Source: Rusavskia elegans (lineage: Eukaryota; Ascomycota; Lecanoromycetes; Teloschistales; Teloschistaceae). Taken from it: a stretch of 64,000 nucleotides of DNA. The stretch lies in assembly GCA_011316305.1 (NCBI GenBank), contig SAUG01000015.1:310001-374000 (forward strand), given 5' to 3'. The notes beneath the pieces were generated by a model. The model was not told where the DNA came from. It did not search any database and saw nothing but the letters and a program-made list of their open reading frames with translations. Below are positions 35,609 to 46,530 of the stretch, piece by piece. Both the position numbers and the translations under genes were made by a program. The first letter of the stretch is position 1, and each line of letters begins with the position of its first letter.

Positions 35609-35619
35609 TGTTTTTTAAA

Positions 35620-35862
35620 ATTATCAGAAGTTTTTAAAAAGTTCTATAATATTATATTAAATTAATAATAAAGAGTAAATAGATTACGGTTTCTCTAAAA
35701 AGACTTTAAATTAAATCTAACTTTTTCGGATATTTTAAAATTTAATTCTCAATAAAATATTTAAATTTCAATAAAATAATGACGTAATCTAATCTGTAGA
35801 TATTTCTAGTATTAAATCGTAAAATATTAAAATTAAAAACTCGAATAAATAAATCGTATAGA
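35620..35862 (+). mobile_element. SINE copy S3, right half
   Basis: From about 35,640 the sequence follows the second half of the SINE body of S1 (agattacggtttc to aaatcgtata) with many C-to-T changes. With the left half at 26,985-27,085 it makes one SINE cut in two by Gypsy-1. Confidence 0.7.
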
Positions 35863-36214
35863 TATTAATTCGTATACGCTGAGAATATTTTATATAATAA
35901 TCGTTAAATATAGTATATCAATTTATATAACTTTATATTAATATTATAATTATATAGATATTTTATCAGATATATTTACTAAAATCAAAACGCTAATTAA
36001 AACGTATAAAACAAAATATATATTATGAAAACAGATTATAAATACTATTATATTAAAAGTTTTTATAAAATGAAAAATTTATAATTATTCTAATCGCTAG
36101 CGAATTTCTACTATCGTCTTTATTTACTATAAAGTGAATTGTATAAAAATAAATTAATTTTTCTTCGTTTTATTTTATCATTTATTATAATTTATAGTTT
36201 TATCATTTTATATA
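35863..36214. other. AT-rich, unassigned
   Basis: RIP-type sequence between the SINE fragment and Y2. Nothing recognisable. Confidence 0.45.
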
Positions 36215-37610
36215 TATTTTTTTCATTCTATTAATCGTCGGTTCCGTAGATTTTTCAATATTAATTCGTTTGTTTTAGATATACGATATAAGAACTAATA
36301 TTTAATTTAATTATTTGGACTGAAAAAAATATATAGAATTAATATAAATCTGTTTTATAATACGTCTATAACAGAAAGTTTTATAATTTATAAAAATATA
36401 ATATTTAAAAGATTAAATATATATATTGAATCGGATTAAATCGAATCGAATACTGGTATATCTATTTATATTCAGTCCGGATTATATTAAATTCGGGTTA
36501 AATTGTAAATAGATTATAATATAAACGAATTTTCGCGGGTTCATTTCGTTTGAAAAGAGAATTGATGAATTCTATCGCTAGTATAAGCGCTATAGTATTA
36601 TATATAGATTTTTCGAATATTTTAGAATATATAGAAACTAGAAATTCCAATTAAATCATTTTAACGTCTATATAGGATTTTTTAAAATCTATTTATAATT
36701 TTATTATTTTTAGATAATTCAATTTCGAATCTAATCTATTTCGATTCGGATTAGATTAATATTTATCTAATTCGATCCGAATTCGATTTAAACCCGTTCG
36801 AATCGAATTCGAATCGAATATTTCTATATTTCGATTCGAAAAGTATATATATATATTTTATATATACTTTTAACTTTTTTTTTATACTAATATCTACTAT
36901 TGTATCTAATATATATAATTTCTATAATAATTTAAACTATAGTCTAAAAAATATAGATTTTCCATTAAAAATTAACTATAACTATATTTTTATAATTAAA
37001 AGTAAATAAAGTTTGAAATTATTAAAAAGAAATTTATTTAATAATATCGATTAAATTCTCGCTAGTACGTCTATTATAATAGATTTTAAATTTCGAAATC
37101 TTTTAATTCTAATTTTAATATTAAAATCTTTTATTTCGAATATATCGAAACTATGAAATTTTAGCGACTATAGTAAATTTCTAGTAGAAGTTATTATTTT
37201 ACTAGAATTCGAGCTAATAGTTATCGAATATCTAGATAAATTAGCAGATTATCTAGATTCGGATACGATTATATACGAAGACAAAATAATAGAAATAAAC
37301 AATAGTATTAAGGTCAAGTAGATTATTCTAAAAGTTATATTAATAGTATATATTATACGTATTTCGAAATTTTATAAAGAAATTATATAAAAGAAATAGT
37401 AATTAAATAGGAAATATAATAGAATATAACAACGATTAACTACGTTTTATACTTTATTTAACTGCATTTAATAATGGAAATTCTTTTTTATATAAATATT
37501 GTTTTCTATTATAATATATAAATAACGGTAATGAATCGTATATATATAATAATATTATTTTAAATTCGGATAGAAACTTTATAAAAGAATTATTAATAGT
37601 TTTTTTTTCT
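36215..37610 (+). mobile_element. Y-family repeat, copy Y2, split by element C
   Basis: Head at about 36,230 (taatcgtcggttccgtag) and body matching Y1, broken at about 36,420-36,855 by element C and then continuing to about 37,600. More heavily mutated than Y1. Confidence 0.65.
36420..36855 (-). mobile_element. Small inverted-repeat element C, copy 1
   Basis: A repeat of about 430 bp with TCGAAT/ATTCGA-rich ends. It matches 42,965-43,390 in reverse orientation. This copy is more RIP-mutated than copy 2 and its exact ends are blurred by flanking AT repeats. Confidence 0.65.
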
Positions 37611-37639
37611 AAAATTTTTAATCGAATTTATAACTAAAA

Positions 37640-38645
37640 AACTATAAATATATTTATTTTAAAAGTAGATTATAAACTATAATAGTAGATATTATTTATA
37701 TATTAAATATCTTTTACAATTTACAATAACTATTAAATAAAATCTATAACTATAACCGTTTTTAATCTATTATATTTTCAATATATTTACTGTTTTCTAT
37801 ATAAATATATCTTTTATTCCTCGTAATTTTCTTTAGATCAAATATTTCTTTTACTAGTTCGAAATGAAAACGATTATAAATTATTAATATAACTTTTAAA
37901 ACTGTTATTAGACGGTTATATTATTTTTATCTTTATTATTATATTATCGTTTAGAATCGTATCTGAATATAGATAGTTCAAAAATTTTTTATATAATTTA
38001 TAATTATTAATTTAACTACTAGTTAAAATTCTTATTCGAATTTTAGTAAAATAAAAACGTTATTAGAAATTTAATACGATTATTAAAACCGTATAGTTCC
38101 GGCGGATTCGAAATATAAAGTTTTAATATTATAATTAAAACTATTAAAATTAAGAAAATAAAATCTATTATAGTAAACGAATCAGCGAATATACGATCGA
38201 CGTTATTGAATCGTTCGAATCTAATAGTTTAAAATTGTATTTTTTTTTAATTTAAAAAAATATAATCGTAGTTGAAGTATTAATAGATATTTTATATATA
38301 TTAGTTTATAATTAAATTCATTACGAATAATTTATATATTAGATTTAATAGTATAAAATTAATTATTTCGTAATAACTAAATAAATTAGTAATAAAAGGG
38401 AATATTTATAATAATATATATATATATAAATATATATATCAACGAAGAATCTAGAAATTATATTTTAAATAATCTATAGAAATATATATTACGAACGTAT
38501 TATAAAAAAGATTTATATTATTTGTAAATAAATTTATAAATAGATTGAATAAATTAAAATTTAAGATTCAATATTATATATCTAATACTACAATATAAGT
38601 TTTAAAATAATAACTATATCGATAATAAATGAAATGATAAGTAAA
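37640..38645 (-). mobile_element. Y-family repeat, copy Y3 (tail-to-tail with Y2)
   Basis: Reverse-strand match to Y1: about 38,640 down to 38,440 is the head, and about 38,000-38,330 corresponds to the Y1 segment at about 24,080-24,400. With Y2 it forms an inverted pair. Confidence 0.55.
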
Positions 38646-38865
38646 TATATAAAATACTTAGTAATTTGTTTCTATATTTTATTTAAAAAGAAAGAAATAT
38701 TGTATTTCAAATTCTGAATTAAATAAACGATTTAAAGTAAAAAATATTTAATATTTAAATTATATAATTATAAACGATATCGAATACTAACTATTTCGTT
38801 TATTAAATTATAACAGCGATTATTATAATAAATGAAAATCTAGCGTAAAAATAATAATATATCTA
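38646..38865. other. AT-rich, unassigned
   Basis: RIP-type sequence between Y3 and SINE copy S2. Nothing recognisable. Confidence 0.4.
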
Positions 38866-39289
38866 TATATACGGTTTAATTATTCGAATATTTAATTTTA
38901 ATTTTATACGATTTACTACTAGAAATACTAATCGATTACGTTACGTAATTATTAAAAATTTAAATATTTTATCGAGATATTAATTTTAGAATTCCCGAAT
39001 ATATTAGATTTAAATTAAAATGCTATTAGAGAAACTATAATCTATTAAACGTTAATAATATAAAATAATTCGACTAATACCGCTAGATCGACGTAGTCTA
39101 TAATATAATTCCACTATATAAAGATTCTATATAAAAATCGATCTTTAATCGATAGAAAAAATTCAAATATTAGTTAGTTTTCGAGAGATTCGAACTTCCG
39201 ACTCGTCGGATTTAATCCCGTTAACTCCGAAAAACGTTAGATCCGTTAAACTTCCATATTATACAGTCTATTACTACGTCATTCAGGGC

Positions 39290-39290
<1 letters not shown>
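38866..39290 (-). mobile_element. tRNA-derived SINE, copy S2 (RIP-mutated)
   Basis: On the minus strand the order seen in S1 recurs: A-box relic TGACGTAGTAA near 39,283-39,270, B-box relic AGTTCGAATCTC near 39,194-39,183, the T-run ATTTTTTCTATCG near 39,165-39,150, then the body. Differences from S1 are mainly C-to-T and G-to-A. A long (TA)n flanks the 5' side at about 39,294-39,322. Confidence 0.75.
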
Positions 39291-39327
<37 letters not shown>

Positions 39328-39356
39328 CTTTTATTAATTTATTTTTTATAGTTAAT

Positions 39357-39686
39357 TCCTCGCCGGAATAGATTGGATTGGTGTGGATTTTAGCCTGTAA
39401 AACCTATACCAATGGAGTATTGGATTTTATAGATTAAGGCGTAAATAATATGAATTTTTAATAGGATGGAGGCCGAAGCTTAATTTGAAGAAAAAATATA
39501 GTTAAATAGATCTAATACGTATAGATTTAACGAAAAAAGATACAGGATATCTCGTAGAACAATTTAAAAAACCTATACTATTTAAATAGATTGGGTTAAA
39601 AGTCTCTAAAACCTATACCACACCAATCTAAAAGAGTCTACTATACCAAATTCTAATAAATTTTTTTAATCTCTTCCGGCGAAGAT
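39357..39686. mobile_element. Small inverted-repeat element E (about 330 bp, weakly RIPed)
   Basis: The ends are mirror images: TCGCCGGAATAGATT at about 39,361 and AATCTCTTCCGGCGA at about 39,664-39,678. The inside keeps CpA and TpG (tggattggtgtgg), unlike its surroundings. Internal subrepeats aaaacctatacca occur more than once. Target duplication not certain. Confidence 0.6.
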
Positions 39687-39689
39687 AGA

Positions 39690-40231
39690 AAATCAAATAA
39701 AAATTTAATATAAATACTATTTCTATCTGAAATTCCGATTATAATTCGCTAGTTTTAGAAATTTTAGATACGAATTATAATGATAATTATATTAATATTT
39801 TTATATATTATATATATTTTTAACGAAATTGAAAATATATATTAATTGTAATAGATTAAATTAATATTTTTAAAAAAAGATTTAAATTTTCGAAATTTAG
39901 ATAATAGATTATAAATACGATATTATATCGAGATGTTATCGTTGTAAACGAACTAATTATAAATAAAAACGTTTTATATATTTTTTTCAAATATATTAAA
40001 AATATATAATGACTAGATTTATTATCTAATTACTATTATATCGCTAGTAAATCGAACTTCGATTTCTTTTCAATCTTTTCTAAATAGATTATATTCTGTT
40101 ATTATTAGTATAAATATTAGTAATAAGTTAGATCTATCGTTTAATCTATAATTGTATTTTTTTCTAAATATGGAAAAAGTTTCCGTATATATTTTTATAT
40201 CGCTATTATATATTCTACGCGTCGCTATTAT
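39690..40231. other. AT-rich, unassigned
   Basis: RIP-type sequence between element E and the hAT-type end A9. Nothing recognisable. Confidence 0.4.
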
Positions 40232-40660
40232 TAGATTGACTATTTCGATACGGGTTTTCGTTAGTATTTCGAAAATCCGATCCGAGTTTTAGCGAGTCGA
40301 ATCGAATTGTAATATTAGAACTAAAAATAAAATCGAATTATAAAATAGAAACCGATAGAAATTTAATTTAATCCGATTTATAATTATATTAAATATTCGA
40401 AGACTATAGGTTTTAGAATCTATTATTATTTAAAGTATATTATCTGAACTATAATAAATAATTTATATAATATAAAGCGGTAATATATTTTCTATAATAC
40501 TAAACTAAAAAATATTTAAATTAATTTATCTAAAATACTTCTAATTTTATTTTTAAAAAAATTCCGTTTTTTAAATAAAATTTTATTCTCTAGTTATATC
40601 CGATTATATATATTCTATAACGCTTTTAAAGTTTTTTTTATATCTAAATTCTTATTATAT
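40232..40660 (+). mobile_element. hAT-type element, left-end fragment A9
   Basis: Starts TAGATTGACTATTTCG. After the terminal motif array it continues into sequence resembling the interior of the longer elements A11 and A16 (tataattatattaaatattcg). No matching right terminus before A10. Confidence 0.55.
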
Positions 40661-40667
40661 TTATAAT

Positions 40668-41041
40668 TAGACTGGCCGATTCTGGTCGGATTCCCGTCGA
40701 ACCGTCGGGTATTCGACCCGATTTTAGTAACCCGATCCGAATCCGACTCGATTATAATATATATTTAATATATTATTTTTTTAATAATTAAAAAAAGGTA
40801 ATATATTCAAATAATATATTTAATTTTACTATAGCCTCTCTAGCTATCGTAGGTAATTTATTAGAATTTTTTAAATAAATTTATATAAAAGTTATACTAG
40901 CTTTATACTTTTATACTAGAGTTTAACGCTAAAATCTAATCTTGGCGGATCGGATTATATTACGATTTAGAATTCGAAACTCGGTCGAATCGGATCGGAT
41001 TAGTTAATTCGGATTCGAAATCCGATCCGACGGCCAGTCTA
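40668..41041 (-). mobile_element. hAT-type MITE, copy A10 (374 bp)
   Basis: Clean termini TAGACTGGCCG and CGGCCAGTCTA and a perfect duplication tttataat at 40,660-40,667 and 41,042-41,049. One of the best-preserved copies. Confidence 0.93.
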
Positions 41042-41049
41042 TTTATAAT

Positions 41050-42050
41050 ATTTAATTATTATTTTTTTTTCTATATTTTTTAAAGTTATTTAAATTCGAT
41101 TCTACCGATAAATCTTTTTTATAAAACTAAAAATCTATTCTATTTCTATCGAAAATACTAAATAAATTATAATATCGCGAGCTATCTATATTAGTTTCAA
41201 AAAATCTAAATTTTTTTTTTTTAATATTTAATTTATATTTATTCCGATAGTATCAGCGCGAAAATATTAATTAGCTTCGAAAATAGCTATTCGAAAATAC
41301 TAGAATTATCGAAAAATACTATATAAAATAGATAAAGTAAACTTTAAATGATTAGGTAAAATTATACTATATTACTCTTTTATATTACTTTTTTTTCTTC
41401 TATACGACGGGTTTTAAACTTTAATAGATTATTAGAATCTATATAGTACTTAGTAAAGTATTTTTTAAACTCGATCCGATATTTATTTTTATATTCTAAA
41501 AAGTCTTTTATTTTAATATCGTTGTCTTTTTTATTTTAGTTATAATAGAGGTTAAACTTTACTATAGAATGTAGAATATTCGTAATGTTATAAATTAATC
41601 TATCTTTATTTTAAATACGAAAATAATATTTCGCAAGCTTTATATTAGTATTATTATAAATTATTGATATAATTTTATAAAATAACCGTAGAATACTATC
41701 TATAAATATAGAGAATTACTATTTATCTATATTAATAGTAATGCTCTATATTCGTAGATTTTACGAATTTCTTTCTATAAATTTATTAAGAATTAATAAA
41801 TCGGACGAATTATAAAATATATTAAATTCTATCGGATATAAATACTTTTAATTATATTTTCAAATTAGAAATTAGAATCGACTCTTTTTTAAATTTTTTT
41901 AAAACGAAGTTTGCATGAAAGAAAAATAGAGATATAGACTATAATAGTACAAGCCTAGAATAAATATTAGTTTTAAAATTTCTAAATTTATATTATTTAT
42001 ATATATTATCTTTTTAACGATATTAGATATACTAGTACTAATATTTCTAA
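41050..42050. other. AT-rich, unassigned
   Basis: About 1 kb of mutated DNA; may be the right part of hAT copy 2 or an independent relic. No motif recognised. Confidence 0.4.
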
Positions 42051-44107
42051 ATTATTTACTATTTAGTTCTTAGATAAAATCGTCGCTAATTATTAATTAT
42101 TTAATAGTTTTAACAAAGTTTAAAACTAATAGATTAATTATATAGATAAAATAAAATAGTAAGTTTTAGATTCGATTCTATCGGCTGTTAAATCGAATTG
42201 AAATTTTATAAAATTCTATTTTAATATACTATTAGAACTAGTGTTATCGGTAATAATATCTAGAAGTATTTATCTAAATTAGTGAAAATCTAAAAGCTTT
42301 AATAGTTTCTAATACTATAAACGACTAAACTAATTGATAGAAAAGAAAATAGATTTAATTAGACGTTTTTAAATATATTATTAAATATTAATTTAGTATA
42401 CGAGTACTTCTAAATACGCGATCTTTAATAGATTTAACTAGATATCTAATATAAAAAAAATACGTTCTAAAGTTTTTAAATTAAATTTAATTTACTCGTA
42501 GATAATATTATAGCTATAGAAAACTATTTACGTAAATTCTATACGGTCGATAAATTTTATATCTAGATAAAATATTTATAATTATAGTCTAAATCTCTTA
42601 TTTTCGATAGTTCGAATTAGAAAATTTATATCTAAAAAGTCTTTATATAAATATTAGTTCTATATAATTTAATCGAAAGTAAAATCGAATTTAATACAGT
42701 TTTTTTTCTATAATTAAAATAAATTTTATATTATTTTTTTATTTTACTATTAGTTTTTTACGCGAATAAATATTACTTTAATTAAAGATTATAGATTACG
42801 TCGTATAGTTTTTAAAAAAAAATTTATTTTAATATATTTTTATTAAAATAGTTTTAATATATAATTTTAGATAGATTATCCATCGTTAAAGCTATCTAAT
42901 AGAATTTATACTATTATTTCGACTGTATATATTTTATAGCTTTTCTCGATTAGAAAGAATTTGAAACTCGAAACGGGATATAGAAATTCCCGATCCGAAT
43001 CCGATTCGAGCGGGTTCGAGTCGGATTCGAGTCGGGTTATATAGGTTTCGACCCGATACGAATTAAAACGGGTCGGGTTCGGGTCGGAATTTACTAAAAA
43101 TAATAGTTTTTAGATTTATTTTCTACTAATTAAATATAGACGCTAAATTAGATTATATAGATATTTTTACTATTCTATATACTAAATTTCTAGAAAGATT
43201 TATATAGGCTAATATAGCGCCTATATTAGCGCGATTACTAATTAATTCGTCTTTTAAACGGAAAAAACCCGCGAGAATCCGTTTATATCCTAACCCGTTT
43301 ATATTTTTACCCGGAGATATTCTAATTCGATTCGAATCGGATTAGAAATTTTAGAATCCGATTCGATCCAATCCGTTCCGAGATCCAAAAGAATTAACTA
43401 GTTTTCTATAGAATTTATTTTTAATATTAATAACTATTGAAATACTGAACTACTAATATTCGAACTATTTGGAATAATCTAAATTCGATTAAATATATAT
43501 ATTATCGTTTTAAATAACTAGTATTAGATCGTCGGTTTGAATTTTATTAATTATATTTTTAATAATCTATGTTTATTTCCTATATAATAATTAAATTTAA
43601 ATAATATAACGTTTTTAGATCGGTTTACCGTCTGGTTTATAGACTAGCTAGAATAGATGTTATTTAAAAAGAATTCGTTTTCTAGAACCTCGCTAGGCGT
43701 ATCGATCTAGGAAACAGATAGAAAAAAAAATTATAAAAAATTAGATATTTTATATAAATTTTAAAAATTCAAAATATATACGATTGATATTTATAGAATA
43801 TATAATATAGAAGTTTTATATAGATATAAAAATATTAATTCAGTTTTTATTTTTTAAATAGTAATTAAAATTCGACGTTTATCTAAATAGTATCTAAAGT
43901 ATTAATAGTATAATATAATCGTATAGTAAAAGCTGGAATTTTTTGATATTATAATATAAATAAAAAGATTTTAATAGTTTTAGCGAATCGAATCCGAGTT
44001 TCTAAATTCGATTCGGAATTAAATTAAATCGAATTCTAAAATAATCCGATTCGATTCGGATCAAATCGGATTAGCTAATTTAGATTCGAAACTCGATCCG
44101 ACGATCA
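42050..44107 (-). mobile_element. Degenerate hAT transposon, copy 2
   Basis: On the minus strand it starts TAAACTGATCGTCGG at 44,107 and stays colinear with copy 1: the segment with atctattctagctagtct near 43,655, then after inserted element C the transposase-like region, whose frame at about 42,264-42,221 reads LDIITDNTSSNSIL. Two independent copies keep the same motif despite RIP, which supports a former transposase gene. The right terminus is not identified. Confidence 0.6.
42965..43390 (+). mobile_element. Small inverted-repeat element C, copy 2 (about 425 bp)
   Basis: Imperfect terminal inverted repeats (AACTCGAAACGGGATA at the left, mirrored by AATCCGTTCCGAGAT at the right). Inside are arrays of TCGAGTCGGATTCGAGTCGG type and CGGGTTnGG motifs. 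Inserted in hAT copy 2. Keeps more GC than copy 1. Confidence 0.7.
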
Positions 44108-44329
44108 GTTTAGCTATTATATATTTTTTTAATCGATTTCAATTCTATCGATAACTAGTTGAATATAATAAAATATAATATATAATTTTCATTTCTCTAT
44201 TATATAGAATAGAACAGCTTTATTCTTTAATAATTTTGATCGAATAGTTCTTTTTTTAACTAAATTATATATTAATTTTATAAATATATATATCAAATTC
44301 TTTATAAAATACAATAGTTATATATCTAT

Positions 44330-46530
44330 ATTTTCTTTAGAAAATTTTTATTTAAAATTATATTGAATTTTTATAAATATATATATATATATATATATAC
44401 TCTCTTGCCGTTATATATAGCAACGAATCTTGTATTTTACGTATAATAAAATTTTTACACCTGAAAATATATAGTTAGTTAAATAAAGTTTATAGTATAG
44501 TTAATTACTTTTATTTAATTTTCTTTTGAATCCGATTACGAATCTTTTATTATTTCTTTTTCGATGTTATAAATAACTACAAATATCTAATATTTATATT
44601 ATATTTATCTATTATACTATAAAGTCATTATCTATAGATTTCGTATCGGCTATATTTATTATATAATCTATATCTAATCGTTCTATTAAATTGTTAAAAT
44701 ATTCTTCAACCTACGTAATTTTTAAAAGATCGCTAGCTATAGAAAAATCTCTAGCTTTTAAAAAAATCGCTAGCTAGTACGCTGGCTACTATAGCTAGAA
44801 ACTTTATTCTGTTAATTAAAATAAAAAGATATAGAGAAATAGAATAGCGCGTTTTAAAAACGATAAAAAAAAACTTTGATCGAAATTAAATTAGATTACT
44901 CTAGTTATAATAAAATAATCGACGTCTATAAAAGTCGGTATAGTAATTACAGATATAGAAAAATATTACTATTTAATTTAATTTATTGCTGTTGCTATGG
45001 CGAAAATATATATATATATATATATATATAAATGATTTTAATAAATCATTATATTTACGAAAAATTTATATTATTATATAAAAAAAAAGTAATAACTACG
45101 ATATATGTTTATCTATAAAAACTTCTACGTTTTTTAAATTATCGGTAGAAAGATAGGTTATATTATTAAATAAATTTAAATTAAAATTCTAAAATAATAT
45201 TATTTATATTAATTGGATTAAAATATAAATTTAATTATCGTATATCTAATACTAATATACTAACGTTTAATTAGACTGGCCGGTTCGGATCGAATTTTTG
45301 TCGAACTATCGGGTACCCGACCCGATTTTAGTAATCCGATCCGAATTCGACCCGTTAAACGATTAGATTAAATTATAGATTTTAACTCGATTTTTAGATC
45401 GGATTATAGATTTTAATTCGAAAATCCGATTCGAAAATCCGATCCGACCCGATTTATAATTGTATTCGATAGTTAAATACGAAAGTAATTATAAATAATA
45501 TAAAATAGTAATATATTCTATTTAATACTAGTTTATATAACGATTACCTATAAATAATAGTTTATATACCGGTACTATATAAATAGTATTATCTTTTTCT
45601 AAATAATTCTATAGATATATATCTTTTCTCTAAAGTTTTTATACTTTTAAAATTTATTATTAACTAACTATCGTTATATTTCCGGCTATACCTCTAGATT
45701 CTATATTAATCCTTTAATAAACTAGGCGTTTATCTACTAAATAGTAATACGTTTAGTATAGATTACAGCTCGTTAGTAATCTATAAAAATAAATATAGTC
45801 GGATATATATAATAATATAGTAAAATAATATATTTATTTATTAAAAAAGTAATTATATATTTTTCTATTAACTTCTATAGAATTATAAACGTTATATTTT
45901 ATATTCTATCGATTCCTTTATTTATATTTACGGTAGCGATATCGATAAAGATCTCGCGATATAGTCTAGCGAAAGGTACTTTAGAAATAAAAGATTCGAA
46001 ACTCTTTTAGTATCTATAGATTTTTCGAAAAGCGACGGTTCTAGGTTTCTATTTATATTTTTTTCGATAGATTATTAACTAGAATATTTAGAATATATTA
46101 CTTTAGAGTATTATCGATACTATAACGCTATAAAATTTTCTTTTACTTTTTTCTTTACCTTTCCCGATTCTATTTCTTCGAGTTTTCGCTATACTTCTAT
46201 AGTATATCGTCAGGAAAAAATAGAGTTTTATAGGTAGTATAATATAGAAAAAAAATTATACTTTAATATTAGAATTATATTTCTATATACGATTTCAGTA
46301 TTTTAGTAAATTAAACCCGAGTATCCGACCCTAATCCGAGTTCGAGTCGAGTCGAACTATAGAAAAATCTAATCCGATTCGGATCGGATTGAATTTTAAT
46401 AATAACCCGACTCGGATCGAGTCGGATTAGTTAATTTAGATTCGAAATCCGACCCGACGGCCAGTCTACCGTTTAATTTATCTATCGAACTATTGATTTA
46501 TCGAATATTAGATTCAAAATAAAATTGATT
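44330..46530 (-). mobile_element. X-family repeat, copy X6, split by hAT element A11
   Basis: 44,330-45,271 matches X1 from its tail inward, with (TA)n at about 44,378-44,400. The head end, including tcgaactattgatttatcg, follows after A11 at about 46,470-46,530. Confidence 0.65.
45272..46468. mobile_element. Longer hAT-type element A11 (about 1.2 kb)
   Basis: Termini TAGACTGGCCGG and CGGCCAGTCTA. The octamer cgtttaat is found at 45,264-45,271 and at 46,470-46,477, one base beyond the right end, so the duplication is exact if the element ends CTAC. The core of about 0.8 kb is shared with A16 (about 55,230-56,460) and, inverted, with A13; no transposase motif seen. Confidence 0.8.

Larger units (their letters stand above)
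27085..35610 (+). mobile_element. Gypsy-1: RIP-mutated Ty3/Gypsy LTR retrotransposon
   Basis: Direct LTRs of about 355 bp at about 27,085-27,440 and 35,250-35,608 align over most of their length (shared aacttgacg, then ttatcgctatatatt, then ttatattttaaatttatag). Between them, on the plus strand, order and motifs fit Ty3/Gypsy: a gag zinc-knuckle relic at 28,251-28,305, reverse transcriptase at about 30,560-31,150 (PVKYPVFFISKKD, then YRQLNNI, then VYFDN where VYLDD is usual), integrase at about 33,270-33,700 (FIVIDRFKKYIY), and the post-integrase segment YPIFYILFLELADS near 34,430. Stops fill every frame. A poly-purine A-run at about 35,228-35,250 abuts the 3' LTR. Four hAT MITEs and an X fragment lie inside. 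It can encode nothing now. Confidence 0.88.
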
